This document shows positions 17,279 to 25,141 of a stretch of DNA of 64,000 nt, one piece after another. The notes below the pieces were generated by a model. It saw only the letters and a list, made by a program, of their open reading frames with translations. It ran no database searches and had not been told where the DNA came from. The DNA comes from Candidatus Dormiibacterota bacterium. Its GTDB lineage: Bacteria > Chloroflexota > Dormibacteria > Aeolococcales > Aeolococcaceae. The position numbers were made by a program, and so were the translations under genes. The DNA is taken from the NCBI GenBank assembly GCA_036495095.1, contig DASXNK010000031.1, forward strand, positions 1 through 64,000. The letters run 5' to 3'. How positions within the stretch are numbered: position 1 is the first letter of the stretch; every line of letters starts with the position of its first letter.

Positions 17279-17890
17279 GTGACCGCGGCTCTCGACTTCG
17301 GCATCCCCGGGCTGAACCTGGCCCCAGGCGATCACGTCTGTGCGCTCTACATGGGCGCGGCCGAGCGTGACGCGATCCTCTTCCCCTTCCTCCAGGCCGG
17401 TCTGCGCTCGGGCCACACGTGCATCTGCATGATCGACGACCGGACCGAGGTGGTACGGGCCGGGCTCTGCGACGGAGCTGACGTCGACGCCTGCATCGCA
17501 TCCGGGCAGCTGGAGATCCACACGTCGCCGGCGGCGCATCAGGGCGTCGTCGCCGGCCGGTTCACCCCCGAGGACATGATCCACTTCCTGGAGGACTGGG
17601 TCGGAAGGGCGATGCACGGCGACGTCCAGTTCGCCCGCGTGGTCGGCGAGATGACCTGGGGCCTCCGCGACCTCACCGGACTCGACGAGCTGTGGCGCTT
17701 CGAATCCGAGTTCAACCGCTACGTGCTGCGGTACCCGCAGTGGGGGCTCTGCCTCTACGACCTCGAGCGCTTCGGCGGCGGCATCCTCGTCGACGTGCTC
17801 AAGACCCATCCCAAGATCCTGCTCGGCGGCATGGTGCTCCACAACCCGCACTACCTCACCCCGGACGAGTTTCTCGCCCAGAGGAGTTGA
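17279..17890 (+). CDS. MEDS-domain sensor protein
   Basis: A 203-residue protein matching the MEDS domain (methanogen/methylotroph DcmR sensory domain), a RecA-like fold without obvious ATP motifs. Diagnostic segments are GDHVCALYMGAAERDAIL, AGLRSGHTCICMIDD, GRFTPEDMI, VVGEMTWGL, FESEFN and CLYDLERFGG. MEDS domains are thought to sense small ligands or redox state and are usually fused to DNA-binding or kinase domains; here it stands alone. GTG at 17279 after AGGAGG. The stop overlaps the TTG start of the PucR regulator, so the two are coupled. Confidence 0.85.
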   Translation: MTAALDFGIPGLNLAPGDHVCALYMGAAERDAILFPFLQAGLRSGHTCICMIDDRTEVVRAGLCDGADVDACIASGQLEIHTSPAAHQGVVAGRFTPEDMIHFLEDWVGRAMHGDVQFARVVGEMTWGLRDLTGLDELWRFESEFNRYVLRYPQWGLCLYDLERFGGGILVDVLKTHPKILLGGMVLHNPHYLTPDEFLAQRS

Positions 17891-19593
17891 CCCGAGCGAC
17901 CCATCCCGAAGAGGGGGACGACACCGGCGCCTCGCTGCGTGGCCAGCTCTCCAACCTCCAGGGCCTCCTCGTCCTGTCGATGCGGATGACCGAGACCGGG
18001 GATGAGCAGCGGATCCTCCACCTGGCGACCACCGCGGTGCCCTCACTGAGCGCGTGCCGCCTCTGTGGCGTGCACCTCATCGACGGGGGGTGGCGGGCCA
18101 CCGCCGGTGCGTGCGAGCGTGCCGAGGTGCGCGCCGACCTCGAGGCGCAGTTCGCCGTGCTCAGCAGCGCCGGTGGGGCGGTGGCGATCCTCCACGAGGC
18201 CTGGGCCTGGGCCTTCAGCCTGCGCAGCATCCAGGGGCATTTCGGCTTTCTCCTGGTGAGCGCCGCCGCGGAGCCGCCCCCCTCACAGCAGTTCCTGCTG
18301 CGGGTGCTGGCCCAGCAGACCGGGATCGCGCTCGCCAATGCCCGTCGGGACGCCCACGAGCGGGCCAGCGCCGCCGAGCTGAAGGCGGCGAACGGCGCGC
18401 TTGCGGGCACGGTCCACGCCCTCGAGCAGAGCACCGCGATCCACCAGCGTCTCACCCAGGTCGCGATGGCGGTGGAGGGTGAGGCGGGCATCGCACGGGC
18501 GATCCACGAGCTCACCGGCTACCCGGTCGCCGTCGAGGATCGGCGCGGGCACCTGCGTGCCTGGGCGGGGCCCGACCGCCCCACCGTCGCTCCGGCGATG
18601 TCCCGCGAGCGCCGCGAGCGGATGCTCCGACGGGCGCTGGCCGAAGCCAGGCCGATCCGCGACGGCGACCGCCTGCTCACCGTGGTCAGCCCGCGCCGCG
18701 ACGTGCTCGGCGTGCTGGCGCTCATCGATCCCGCCGACACCGCGGGGGTCGTGGAGCAGGTGGCGCTGGAGCACGGCGCCACCGTGCTCGGCATGGAGCT
18801 GGCCCGCCTGCGCAGCCTCGCCGAGACCGAGCTGCGGCTGCGCCGTGACCTGGTCGAGGAGCTGCTCACCGGCATCGACGACGAACGCGCGCTGGCTCGG
18901 GCCGAGGCGCTCGGCTACGACCTCCGGCGGCCCCACCGTGTCGCCGTCGTCGAGCCCGGGATCAACCGGCAGGACGATGACGACGCCTTCTTCGACGCGG
19001 TCCGTCGGGCCACGGTCGCCGGCGACCCCGGACCGCTCATGGTCGCCCGCGGGGGCGTCGTGGTGGTGGTCTCGCACGCGGAGAGCGACTGGGAGGAGTT
19101 GCGCGCCGCGGTGCTCGCCCACCTGTCCGCAGGGCGGTGCCGCATCGGCGTCGGAGGCAGCTGCGACCACCCCGCCGACCTCCCGCGCTCCCACCGCGAG
19201 GCCCAGCTCGCGCTGCGCGTGCAGCGAGGCTCCGGCGGCCCCGACCAGACGACCCTCTTCGACCAGCTCGGCGTCTACCGGCTGCTCGCGGACGTGCGCG
19301 AGCAGGAGGGCGTCGACCGCTTCGTCCGGGAGTGGCTGGGCACGCTGCTCGACTACGACGAGGGCAGGGGAGGGGACCTGGTCGCCACCATCGGCCGCTA
19401 CCTGGAGTGCGGCGGCAGCTACGACGCCACCGCGGCGGCGCTCGGGGTGCACCGCAGCACGCTGAAGTACCGGCTGCAGCGCATCCGCGAGATCTCCGGG
19501 CGCGACCTCACCGATCCCGACACCTGCTTCAACCTGATGCTGGCCTCACGCGCCCGGGCCACGCTCACCGCAATGCGCGCCGCCGATCCCTGA
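17887..19593 (+). CDS. GAF / PucR-type helix-turn-helix regulator
   Basis: A 568-residue regulator. A GAF-like domain covers about residues 20-150 (start LRGQLSNLQGLL, ending QQTGIALANARR); a helical linker, a second sensor-like region and a CdaR/GGDEF-like segment follow; a C-terminal PucR HTH is near 505-560 (YLECGGSYDATAAALGVHRS, TLKYRLQRI). The family activates catabolic genes. The TTG at 17887 overlaps the MEDS stop (TTGA) and lies right after a GAGGAG; no other start fits before the GAF domain. A terminator-like hairpin follows at 19600. Confidence 0.86.
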   Translation: MTRATHPEEGDDTGASLRGQLSNLQGLLVLSMRMTETGDEQRILHLATTAVPSLSACRLCGVHLIDGGWRATAGACERAEVRADLEAQFAVLSSAGGAVAILHEAWAWAFSLRSIQGHFGFLLVSAAAEPPPSQQFLLRVLAQQTGIALANARRDAHERASAAELKAANGALAGTVHALEQSTAIHQRLTQVAMAVEGEAGIARAIHELTGYPVAVEDRRGHLRAWAGPDRPTVAPAMSRERRERMLRRALAEARPIRDGDRLLTVVSPRRDVLGVLALIDPADTAGVVEQVALEHGATVLGMELARLRSLAETELRLRRDLVEELLTGIDDERALARAEALGYDLRRPHRVAVVEPGINRQDDDDAFFDAVRRATVAGDPGPLMVARGGVVVVVSHAESDWEELRAAVLAHLSAGRCRIGVGGSCDHPADLPRSHREAQLALRVQRGSGGPDQTTLFDQLGVYRLLADVREQEGVDRFVREWLGTLLDYDEGRGGDLVATIGRYLECGGSYDATAAALGVHRSTLKYRLQRIREISGRDLTDPDTCFNLMLASRARATLTAMRAADP

Positions 19594-19599
19594 CGGCCG

Positions 19600-19642
19600 T
19601 CCCACGCTGGCCGGCCGGGCAGGGTCAGGCCTGTGCGTGGGA
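19600..19642. terminator. Hairpin after the PucR gene
   Basis: An 8-bp stem TCCCACGC/GCGTGGGA spans 19600-19642 with a loop of about 27 nt, itself GC-rich. It lies between the convergent PucR gene and the secreted-protein gene ending at 19668. No T-tract. Confidence 0.35.
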
Positions 19643-19667
19643 GGGACGATCACCTCGATCGGACCGG

Positions 19668-20306
19668 TCAGCGGAACCTCAGGACGTCGACCTTCAAGCT
19701 CTTGACGGTGTAGTTCTCGCCGCCCTTCGAGCATGAGTTGCCGAACTTCGCGGTCAGCTTGTGCGGGGTGTCCCGGCCCGGCTCGCTGAGCGTGCCGATG
19801 ATGAAGGGCATGGTGACGGTACCCGAGGTGGGTGGGGTGGGGGCGGCGGCGAAGGTCGTCGCGCTCCCGTCCACCGACAGCGTCAGCGCGTTCCCGAACC
19901 CGCCCGTGCAGCTCGAGGGGATGGTGATCGAGACGGTCCCCGCGAGGAGCTCGAGCTCGTTGGCGGGCTGCGTCCAGGTGCTGCCGTTGAGCGGGATGTC
20001 GGTGGACCCGCCCTTGGTCGCCACCACCGACGGCGACGCGAGACGCGCGCTGGCGCCGATGCTGCTGCCGGTCACCGCAGGCCCGGACGGATCCGCCGGA
20101 CCCGGGGTGGCGGTGGCGGCGCCGGTGCCGCCGATCCCCTGGCCGGTGAGCTGGAACGGGGTGACCGCGGAGCTGTCCACGGCGGCGGTGTGGACGCACC
20201 CCGGCCTGAGGGCCGCCGCGGCGTAGGAGGTTGCGGCGAGGGATGCGCAGAGCGCGATGTAGCCCACGGCATTGCCGCGAACGTGGGCGGAGATCCTGTG
20301 ACTCAT
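19668..20306 (-). CDS. Secreted protein with an actinobacterial-type N-terminal segment
   Basis: A 212-residue protein. Residues 10-30 (RGNAVGYIALCASLAATSYAA) form the hydrophobic leader often found in Thermoleophilia and related exported proteins, with likely cleavage after YAA. The mature part is Thr/Ser/Gly/Pro-rich with beta-strand character (VSITIPSSC, LTLSVDG) and three cysteines. No catalytic motif was recognised. ATG at 20306 with GGAG nine bases upstream. It is divergent from the persulfide dioxygenase gene. Role unknown. Confidence 0.7.
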   Translation of the reverse strand: MSHRISAHVRGNAVGYIALCASLAATSYAAAALRPGCVHTAAVDSSAVTPFQLTGQGIGGTGAATATPGPADPSGPAVTGSSIGASARLASPSVVATKGGSTDIPLNGSTWTQPANELELLAGTVSITIPSSCTGGFGNALTLSVDGSATTFAAAPTPPTSGTVTMPFIIGTLSEPGRDTPHKLTAKFGNSCSKGGENYTVKSLKVDVLRFR

Positions 20307-20488
20307 GCGAGGCTCCGATTGACGTTGGGGGGGCCGGGACAGCGTCACCTCGATCGGCTCCCGTCGCAGCCGGCCCAGGGTCCGGCACCCGCTGTCCGTC
20401 CGGCCAGCCCCGCCCTCCGGCGGACGTTCCGCAGGTTCGTGGTTGAATGAGGAGAAACGGCTCCGGACGGGGTCAGGAGGCGACGGTC

Positions 20489-21880
20489 GTGATCTTCGAG
20501 CAGTACTACCTCGAATGCCTCTCGCAGGCGTCGTACCTCGTCGCCGACGAAACCACCGGCCGCGCCGTCATCGTCGACCCTCGCCGCGACATCGACCAGT
20601 ACCTCGAGTCGGCGAGGGAGCACGGTGTCAGGATCGAGCTGGTCATCGAGACGCACTTCCATGCCGACTTCCTCTCCGGTCACCTCGAGCTGGCGCGGGC
20701 GACCGGCGCCGAGATCGCCTTCGGGGCGCGCGCGAAGCCCGAGTTCGCGGCGCGAGCGCTGCACGACGGTGAGCGGATCAGGCTCGGCGACGTGGCCCTC
20801 GAGATCCTGGAGACCCCCGGGCACACGCCCGAGTCGATCAGCATCGTCGTGTACGAGCACCCCGACGACACCGTCCCCTACGGGGTGCTCACCGGCGACA
20901 CCCTGTTCATCGGCGACGTCGGGCGGCCCGACCTGCTCTCGTCGCTCGGAGCGACCTCCGACCAGCTCGCGAGCATGCTCCACGACTCGCTGACCGGCAG
21001 GCTCATGAGGCTCCCCGACCCCACCCGTGTGTTCCCGGGACACGGCGCCGGCTCGGCGTGCGGCAAGAACCTGTCCACCGCCCTGTCGTCGACGATCGGC
21101 GAGCAGCGCGCATCGAACTACGCGCTCCAGCCGATGTCGCGCGAGGAGTTCGTCCACGTCGTGACCGAGGGTCAGTCCGCGGCGCCCGCATACTTCGCCT
21201 TCGACGCGATGCGCAACCGCGAGGCCCACGAGCTCCTCCACGAGCACGAGGCCCCGACACCGCTGACGATCGAGGCCGTCCTCGAGCACGGCCGCCGGGG
21301 TGCGGTCCTGCTCGACACCCGCGAGCCCGGTGCGTTCGCGACCGGCAGCCTGCTCGGCTCGGTGAACGTCGGTCTCGAGGGTCGCTACGCGCAGTACGTC
21401 GGCAGCGTGGTGCGCCCCGACGAGCAGATCGTGCTGCTGACCGAGCCGGGCACCGAGCTCGAGGCGAGGATCCGGCTCGGCCGGATCGGCTACGACCGCG
21501 TCGTCGGATGCGTCGAGAACCTCTACGAGGTGTTCCAGCAGCACCCCGAGCTGGTGCGGGCGGGCTCGCGGCTCACCGCCGCGGCCTTCGACGAGAGACG
21601 GCGCACCATTCCCGGCCTCCAGGTCGTGGATGTGCGAAACCCGGGCGAGGTCGAGCAGGGCTCGGTGCCGGGCGCCGCCGCCATCCCCCTGCCGCGACTG
21701 CGCGAGGAGATCGGCAGGCTCGACCCGACCCTGCCCACCGTCGTGCTCTGCGCGGGCGGCTACCGCTCGTCGATCGCTGCGAGCCTGCTGCGCCGTGTGG
21801 GCTTCGACGACGTGTCCGACGTCCTCGGCGGCTACCAGGCCTGGGAGGGCGCGCAGTCGCGCAGGGCTGTGATCACCTGA
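20489..21880 (+). CDS. Persulfide-dioxygenase-like MBL hydrolase fused to two rhodanese domains
   Basis: A 463-residue fusion. The metallo-beta-lactamase domain (about 1-230) carries ETHFHADFLSGH and TPGHTPES and a GDTLFIGDVGRPDL loop, as in ETHE1/Blh-type persulfide dioxygenases that oxidise glutathione- or thiol-persulfide to sulfite. The first rhodanese domain (about 265-350) has no active-site cysteine; the second (about 370-460) keeps Cys in VLCAGGYRS. GTG at 20489 with AGGAGG eight bases upstream, better than upstream alternatives. It should act in cytosolic sulfide/persulfide detoxification. Confidence 0.88.
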   Translation: MIFEQYYLECLSQASYLVADETTGRAVIVDPRRDIDQYLESAREHGVRIELVIETHFHADFLSGHLELARATGAEIAFGARAKPEFAARALHDGERIRLGDVALEILETPGHTPESISIVVYEHPDDTVPYGVLTGDTLFIGDVGRPDLLSSLGATSDQLASMLHDSLTGRLMRLPDPTRVFPGHGAGSACGKNLSTALSSTIGEQRASNYALQPMSREEFVHVVTEGQSAAPAYFAFDAMRNREAHELLHEHEAPTPLTIEAVLEHGRRGAVLLDTREPGAFATGSLLGSVNVGLEGRYAQYVGSVVRPDEQIVLLTEPGTELEARIRLGRIGYDRVVGCVENLYEVFQQHPELVRAGSRLTAAAFDERRRTIPGLQVVDVRNPGEVEQGSVPGAAAIPLPRLREEIGRLDPTLPTVVLCAGGYRSSIAASLLRRVGFDDVSDVLGGYQAWEGAQSRRAVIT

Positions 21881-22154
21881 CCGCCAGACCCGTGGTGTCG
21901 CTGAGGAACTCCGCCATCCCGTCGAGCTCGGGGGAGACGAGGATGGCACTGATCACCAGCGCCGCGGTGCGGCGCCCGACCGGCTTCGCCCGGAGGATGC
22001 GGCTGACCACCGCGACGCCGACCCCGGCCCTGACCGCGAGCTCGTCGGCACTGACGCCCCGTCCGTCCATCGCAGCCCGGACCCTCTCGACGTCGAGCAC
22101 GACGTAGGGGGAGTGACGGGAGGGGAAGATGGCGATCGTGGCACTGCTGGTCAT
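21873..22154 (-). CDS. Small helix-turn-helix protein
   Basis: A 93-residue protein with an XRE-like HTH (DVERVRAAMDGRGVSADELAVRAGVGVAVVSRILRAKPVG, shown here in part only: about residues 22-62) and a hydrophobic C-terminal helix. It overlaps the end of the rhodanese fusion by 8 bp convergently and is divergent from the membrane-protein gene at 22439, whose promoter region it could control. ATG at 22154; ribosome binding site weak. Confidence 0.6.
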   Translation of the reverse strand: MTSSATIAIFPSRHSPYVVLDVERVRAAMDGRGVSADELAVRAGVGVAVVSRILRAKPVGRRTAALVISAILVSPELDGMAEFLSDTTGLAVR

Positions 22155-22438
22155 GACCCAGCGATGCTGACGCGGGCGCGGGCGCGGGCCACTGGCCGGT
22201 GGGACGGCCCCGGGCGGCCCGCGCGGACGGTGACGGTGGGCACCCTCTCCGCGCCCCGGCGTCGCCACCGGGTCGCTGAGGGCGCGCATCCGGGGGGAGG
22301 TGCTGGTGTCCTGATCCGGCCAATTCAGTGCAGAACATCGTATGGACGCGCCGCCAGCAAGAACCTCGGACGGACGGTCTGAGGCTTTCTGATACCTTGG
22401 GTGGCATGAGGCCCGTCACCGAGGGAGGAGCCGGAGCC

Positions 22439-22777
22439 ATGTCGAGTAGGACGGTGTCGCGGACGCTGCTCACCGCCTGGATCCGTGCCGCGGAGGTCCT
22501 CGCGGCCGCGGTCATGTATGCGGCGGTGGCGGTTGCCGCGGCGCTGGCGCTGCACATCGTGCTCGTGTTCCTCGACGCCAACCCGGCGAACGCCATCGTG
22601 ATCTTCGTACGGGGCCTCGCCGACCGCCTCGTCGGCCCCTTCCAGCTGCTCTTCACCCCCAAGGACCCGAAGCAGCAGGTCGCCATCAACTACGGGCTGG
22701 CCGCAGCGGTCTACCTGGCGGCGGGCGGCCTCGTCTCACGGGCGATCCGTGCGCTGGGAGGCAGGTTCGCCCGCTGA
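22439..22777 (+). CDS. Small two-helix membrane protein
   Basis: A 112-residue protein with two membrane segments (about 13-43 and 81-100) and a loop containing FVRGLADRLVGPFQLLFTPKD. The layout is reminiscent of YggT-like or actinobacterial small membrane proteins of unknown function. ATG at 22439 with GGAGGAG nine bases upstream; an ATG at 22406 would add 11 residues. It lies 14 bp before the convergent esterase gene. Confidence 0.65.
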   Translation: MSSRTVSRTLLTAWIRAAEVLAAAVMYAAVAVAAALALHIVLVFLDANPANAIVIFVRGLADRLVGPFQLLFTPKDPKQQVAINYGLAAAVYLAAGGLVSRAIRALGGRFAR

Positions 22778-22791
22778 CCCGAGCCGCCACC

Positions 22792-23805
22792 TCAGGAGAT
22801 CTCGTGCATCCGCGGGTGCTCGTGGAAGAAGCGGAGCATCTCCCGGGTCGCATCGGGCCCCAGCGGATCGGTGAACGAGCCGGCACGGCTGCCTCCCGAC
22901 CAGGCGTGGCCCGCGCCGTGGATCAGCCAGCACTCGGCGACGACCTGACCGCCGGCAGCGCGGTGGATCGTGCGGGTGAACGCGCGCCCTCGCGGCACCT
23001 GTCCGCTGCTGCTCGCCGCCGTGCCGTCCGGCAGCCCGGCCGCCTCGAGCACCCGCTGCGCATTGCGGGCGTTCACGGTGGTGTCCCTGTCGCCGTGGAA
23101 GACGATCGTGGGCACGGTGGTCCTTCCGGCAGGGGCCGCCGTTCCCGACGCTCTCGGTGCACCCTGCCGCATCGCGGCGAACGCCGTGGGAAGGTCGTGC
23201 GCCGCACCGGCGGGAATGCCCGAATGGACGGCGACGGAGGCGTACAGCTCGGGGTAGGCGGTCGCCGTGATCGCCGCCATCGCCCCGCCCGCCGACATGC
23301 CGGCGAGGTGGACACGGCGATCGTCCACACGGTGGAGGGACATGACCTGCCGGGTGATCCCGGAGATGATGGCGGGCTCACCGCCGTCGCGCCGCTGGTG
23401 CGCCGGCAGGAACCAGTTCCAGCACCTCGACGGGTTGGCGGCGGTGCTCTGTTCCGGGTATGCCACCAGGAACGTGCCCTCCTCGGCGAGTGCATTCAGC
23501 CGGGTCCCGGCGGCGGACTGTTCGGGGTTCTGGGTGCAGCCGTGGAGCATGACCACCAGGGGCACCGGCTGCCCGGCGCATCCGCTCGGGACATAGAGCC
23601 GGTACGCCCGGGAGCCCGCCGCGCCGGTGTACGAGTACGAGAGGAACCGCCCCGTCGACGGCGGTGCCTCCACCGGCGGCATCAGGGCCGCGCGGGAAGG
23701 CGTGGAGACGAGCGTGGCCGGCCCGCCGCCGGCGAGGGCACGTCGAATCGTCGCGGTGGCCTCGGCCGGGTTGCCGGCGAGGGTGAGGCGCAACGCCTCG
23801 TTCAT
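22792..23805 (-). CDS. PHB-depolymerase-type esterase
   Basis: A 337-residue esterase of the LpqC/PHB-depolymerase family. The oxyanion segment MLHGCTQNPEQ is near 88, the lipase box GMSAGG near 170, the acid in FHGDRDTTVN near 240 and the base in HGAGHAWSGG near 302: a full Ser-Asp-His triad. There is no signal peptide, so intracellular polyester or a cinnamoyl/feruloyl-like ester is possible. Residues 1-50 are an Ala-rich leader, as in PhaZ-like intracellular enzymes. ATG at 23805 without a strong ribosome binding site. Confidence 0.87.
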   Translation of the reverse strand: MNEALRLTLAGNPAEATATIRRALAGGGPATLVSTPSRAALMPPVEAPPSTGRFLSYSYTGAAGSRAYRLYVPSGCAGQPVPLVVMLHGCTQNPEQSAAGTRLNALAEEGTFLVAYPEQSTAANPSRCWNWFLPAHQRRDGGEPAIISGITRQVMSLHRVDDRRVHLAGMSAGGAMAAITATAYPELYASVAVHSGIPAGAAHDLPTAFAAMRQGAPRASGTAAPAGRTTVPTIVFHGDRDTTVNARNAQRVLEAAGLPDGTAASSSGQVPRGRAFTRTIHRAAGGQVVAECWLIHGAGHAWSGGSRAGSFTDPLGPDATREMLRFFHEHPRMHEIS

Positions 23806-23899
23806 GCGGCGCCGGATCTCGTCGATGGCTGCATCTCCCGTGGATGGACTGGTGACGGTGGGTCGGTCGAGCGGGCGGGCGACGGAAGGGCGCCGCGGA

Positions 23900-24301
23900 T
23901 CACGGCGACCTGATCCGTCCCGCGAGCGCCGCCTTCACCGCAGCGGGGGCGCGGAGCGCGCCGAGGACGGCGACGGAGTCGATGGTGGCGAGGGCCAGCT
24001 CCGGTGACACGTCGGCGGCGATGCTCGCCAGCCCGAGAACGTTGATCTGCACCGTCTCACCGGCGGCGCGCAGCGCCTCCAGCTCGGGCCTCGTGTAGTG
24101 CTGCACGCCGAGCACCAGGGTCTTGCGGGCCACCGAGTGCCGCACCGCGTCGGCGTGGGTCGCGAGCTGGGTTCTGATCGCGGTGCGGATGAGGTCGGTG
24201 CGGTTGGCGTAGAAGCCCTCGAGCACCAGCAGGTCGATCTGGCCGAGATCGACCGGACCGAGGTTGATCGTGATCTTCTCGGACTCGCCGAGGGCTACCA
24301 T
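23900..24301 (-). CDS. CopG-family (ribbon-helix-helix) protein
   Basis: A 133-residue protein whose N-terminus (SEKITINLGPVDLGQIDLL, then FYANRTDLIRTAIRTQL) is a typical ribbon-helix-helix DNA-binding domain of the CopG/MetJ class; the C-terminal half is a conserved Ala/Leu-rich extension. It is divergent from the small membrane protein at 24530 across 228 bp containing an AT-rich patch, a likely operator. ATG at 24301. Confidence 0.78.
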   Translation of the reverse strand: MVALGESEKITINLGPVDLGQIDLLVLEGFYANRTDLIRTAIRTQLATHADAVRHSVARKTLVLGVQHYTRPELEALRAAGETVQINVLGLASIAADVSPELALATIDSVAVLGALRAPAAVKAALAGRIRSP

Positions 24302-24449
24302 CCGGTGACCATCCCTATGGATGGTGAGGGGATGGTGTACGGCCTGTCAAGCGCGTGCCGAGCGCTCCTCCCGGGCCGGCGGATGGCGGCCTGACGGGAT
24401 CCGGCGCGGGAGGAGGTCCGGGGCGTCCTCGCCGGGGAGAGGCGCCTGT

Positions 24450-24490
24450 GTATTAGCATACATTATGATAGTACTAATGTGTAATAATCC
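24450..24490. promoter_or_regulatory. AT-rich promoter/operator candidate
   Basis: A 41-bp patch that is mostly A and T lies inside a 70% GC region, with ATTAG and CTAAT as an inverted repeat around ATTATGA. It lies 40-80 bp upstream of the ATG at 24530 and between it and the CopG gene, so it probably holds the promoter and an operator. Inference. Confidence 0.5.
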
Positions 24491-24529
24491 ACCCAGCGTT
24501 CGCAATCCAGCGGACCGAGGAGAGAAACG

Positions 24530-24979
24530 ATGGCAGGTGGATTGGTCGCCGGCACGATTGCCGGGACGGTGGGCGCGGTCGCGATGCAGAAGGTCATGGC
24601 CGGTGCCCAGGAGTCGAACAGGATGGGCGAATCCGGTCCTGAGGCGTTCACCGGCGAGCTGCTCGACCGGGCCGACGCGAGCACCGACGCGTCCACCGAG
24701 GACAACGTGACCGACCTCGGGCACCTCGCCTTCGGGGCCGGCGCCGGCGCCCTGTTCGGGCTCGCCCTCAAGGTTCTGCCGTTCCCCGCGATGGTGGTCG
24801 GCCCCCTGTTCGGCCGCATCGTCTGGGACGCGATGTACAAGGGCGTCGCTCCCGCGGTCGGCGCGATGCCGGCCCCGGAGGACGACCATCCCGGACGCCC
24901 CGAGACGATGGAGAAGGCCCACCTCGTGTACGGCGGGGTGCTCGGCGCCCTCGTCCCCGTGCTCCGCCGCGTGCTCTGA
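24530..24979 (+). CDS. Small Gly/Ala-rich membrane protein
   Basis: A 149-residue protein with an N-terminal Gly/Ala hydrophobic segment (AGGLVAGTIAGTVGAVAMQ), a second hydrophobic region near 63-95 (HLAFGAGAGALFGLALKVL...) and a C-terminal one near 133-148. An acidic linker of Asp/Thr/Glu lies between. I do not recognise the family; DUF1440-type proteins look similar in layout. ATG at 24530 after GAGGAG. It is followed by a strong hairpin. Confidence 0.65.
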   Translation: MAGGLVAGTIAGTVGAVAMQKVMAGAQESNRMGESGPEAFTGELLDRADASTDASTEDNVTDLGHLAFGAGAGALFGLALKVLPFPAMVVGPLFGRIVWDAMYKGVAPAVGAMPAPEDDHPGRPETMEKAHLVYGGVLGALVPVLRRVL

Positions 24980-24994
24980 CCGCGCTGGCGGCGG

Positions 24995-25030
24995 GTCGGG
25001 GTCAACCTCCGGCCACGCCGCCCGACCCCG
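24995..25030. terminator. Hairpin after the small membrane-protein gene
   Basis: GGGTCGGG at 24995-25002 pairs with CCCGACCC at 25023-25030 (8 bp, 20-nt loop), 16 bp after the stop. Confidence 0.35.
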
Positions 25031-25090
25031 GGATCGATCCTCCCGGCGGGGGTTGGCCATCCCCCGGGCCGGTCACCCGTCAACCCGCGT

Positions 25091-25122
25091 GGGGCGGGAC
25101 CGCTCACGCGCGGCCCCGCCCC
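25091..25122. terminator. Bidirectional hairpin between convergent genes
   Basis: GGGGCGGGACCG at 25091-25102 pairs with CGGCCCCGCCCC at 25111-25122 (12 bp, one A:C mismatch, 8-nt loop). It lies between two convergent genes (24979 and 25142) and could stop transcription from both sides. Confidence 0.6.
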
Positions 25123-25141
25123 TCGAGGAGGGTGCTGGTGG

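Noticed and set aside
24450-24490. Attachment site or origin in the AT-rich patch
   Set aside because: No DnaA boxes, no integrase, and the patch sits exactly where a promoter is expected.
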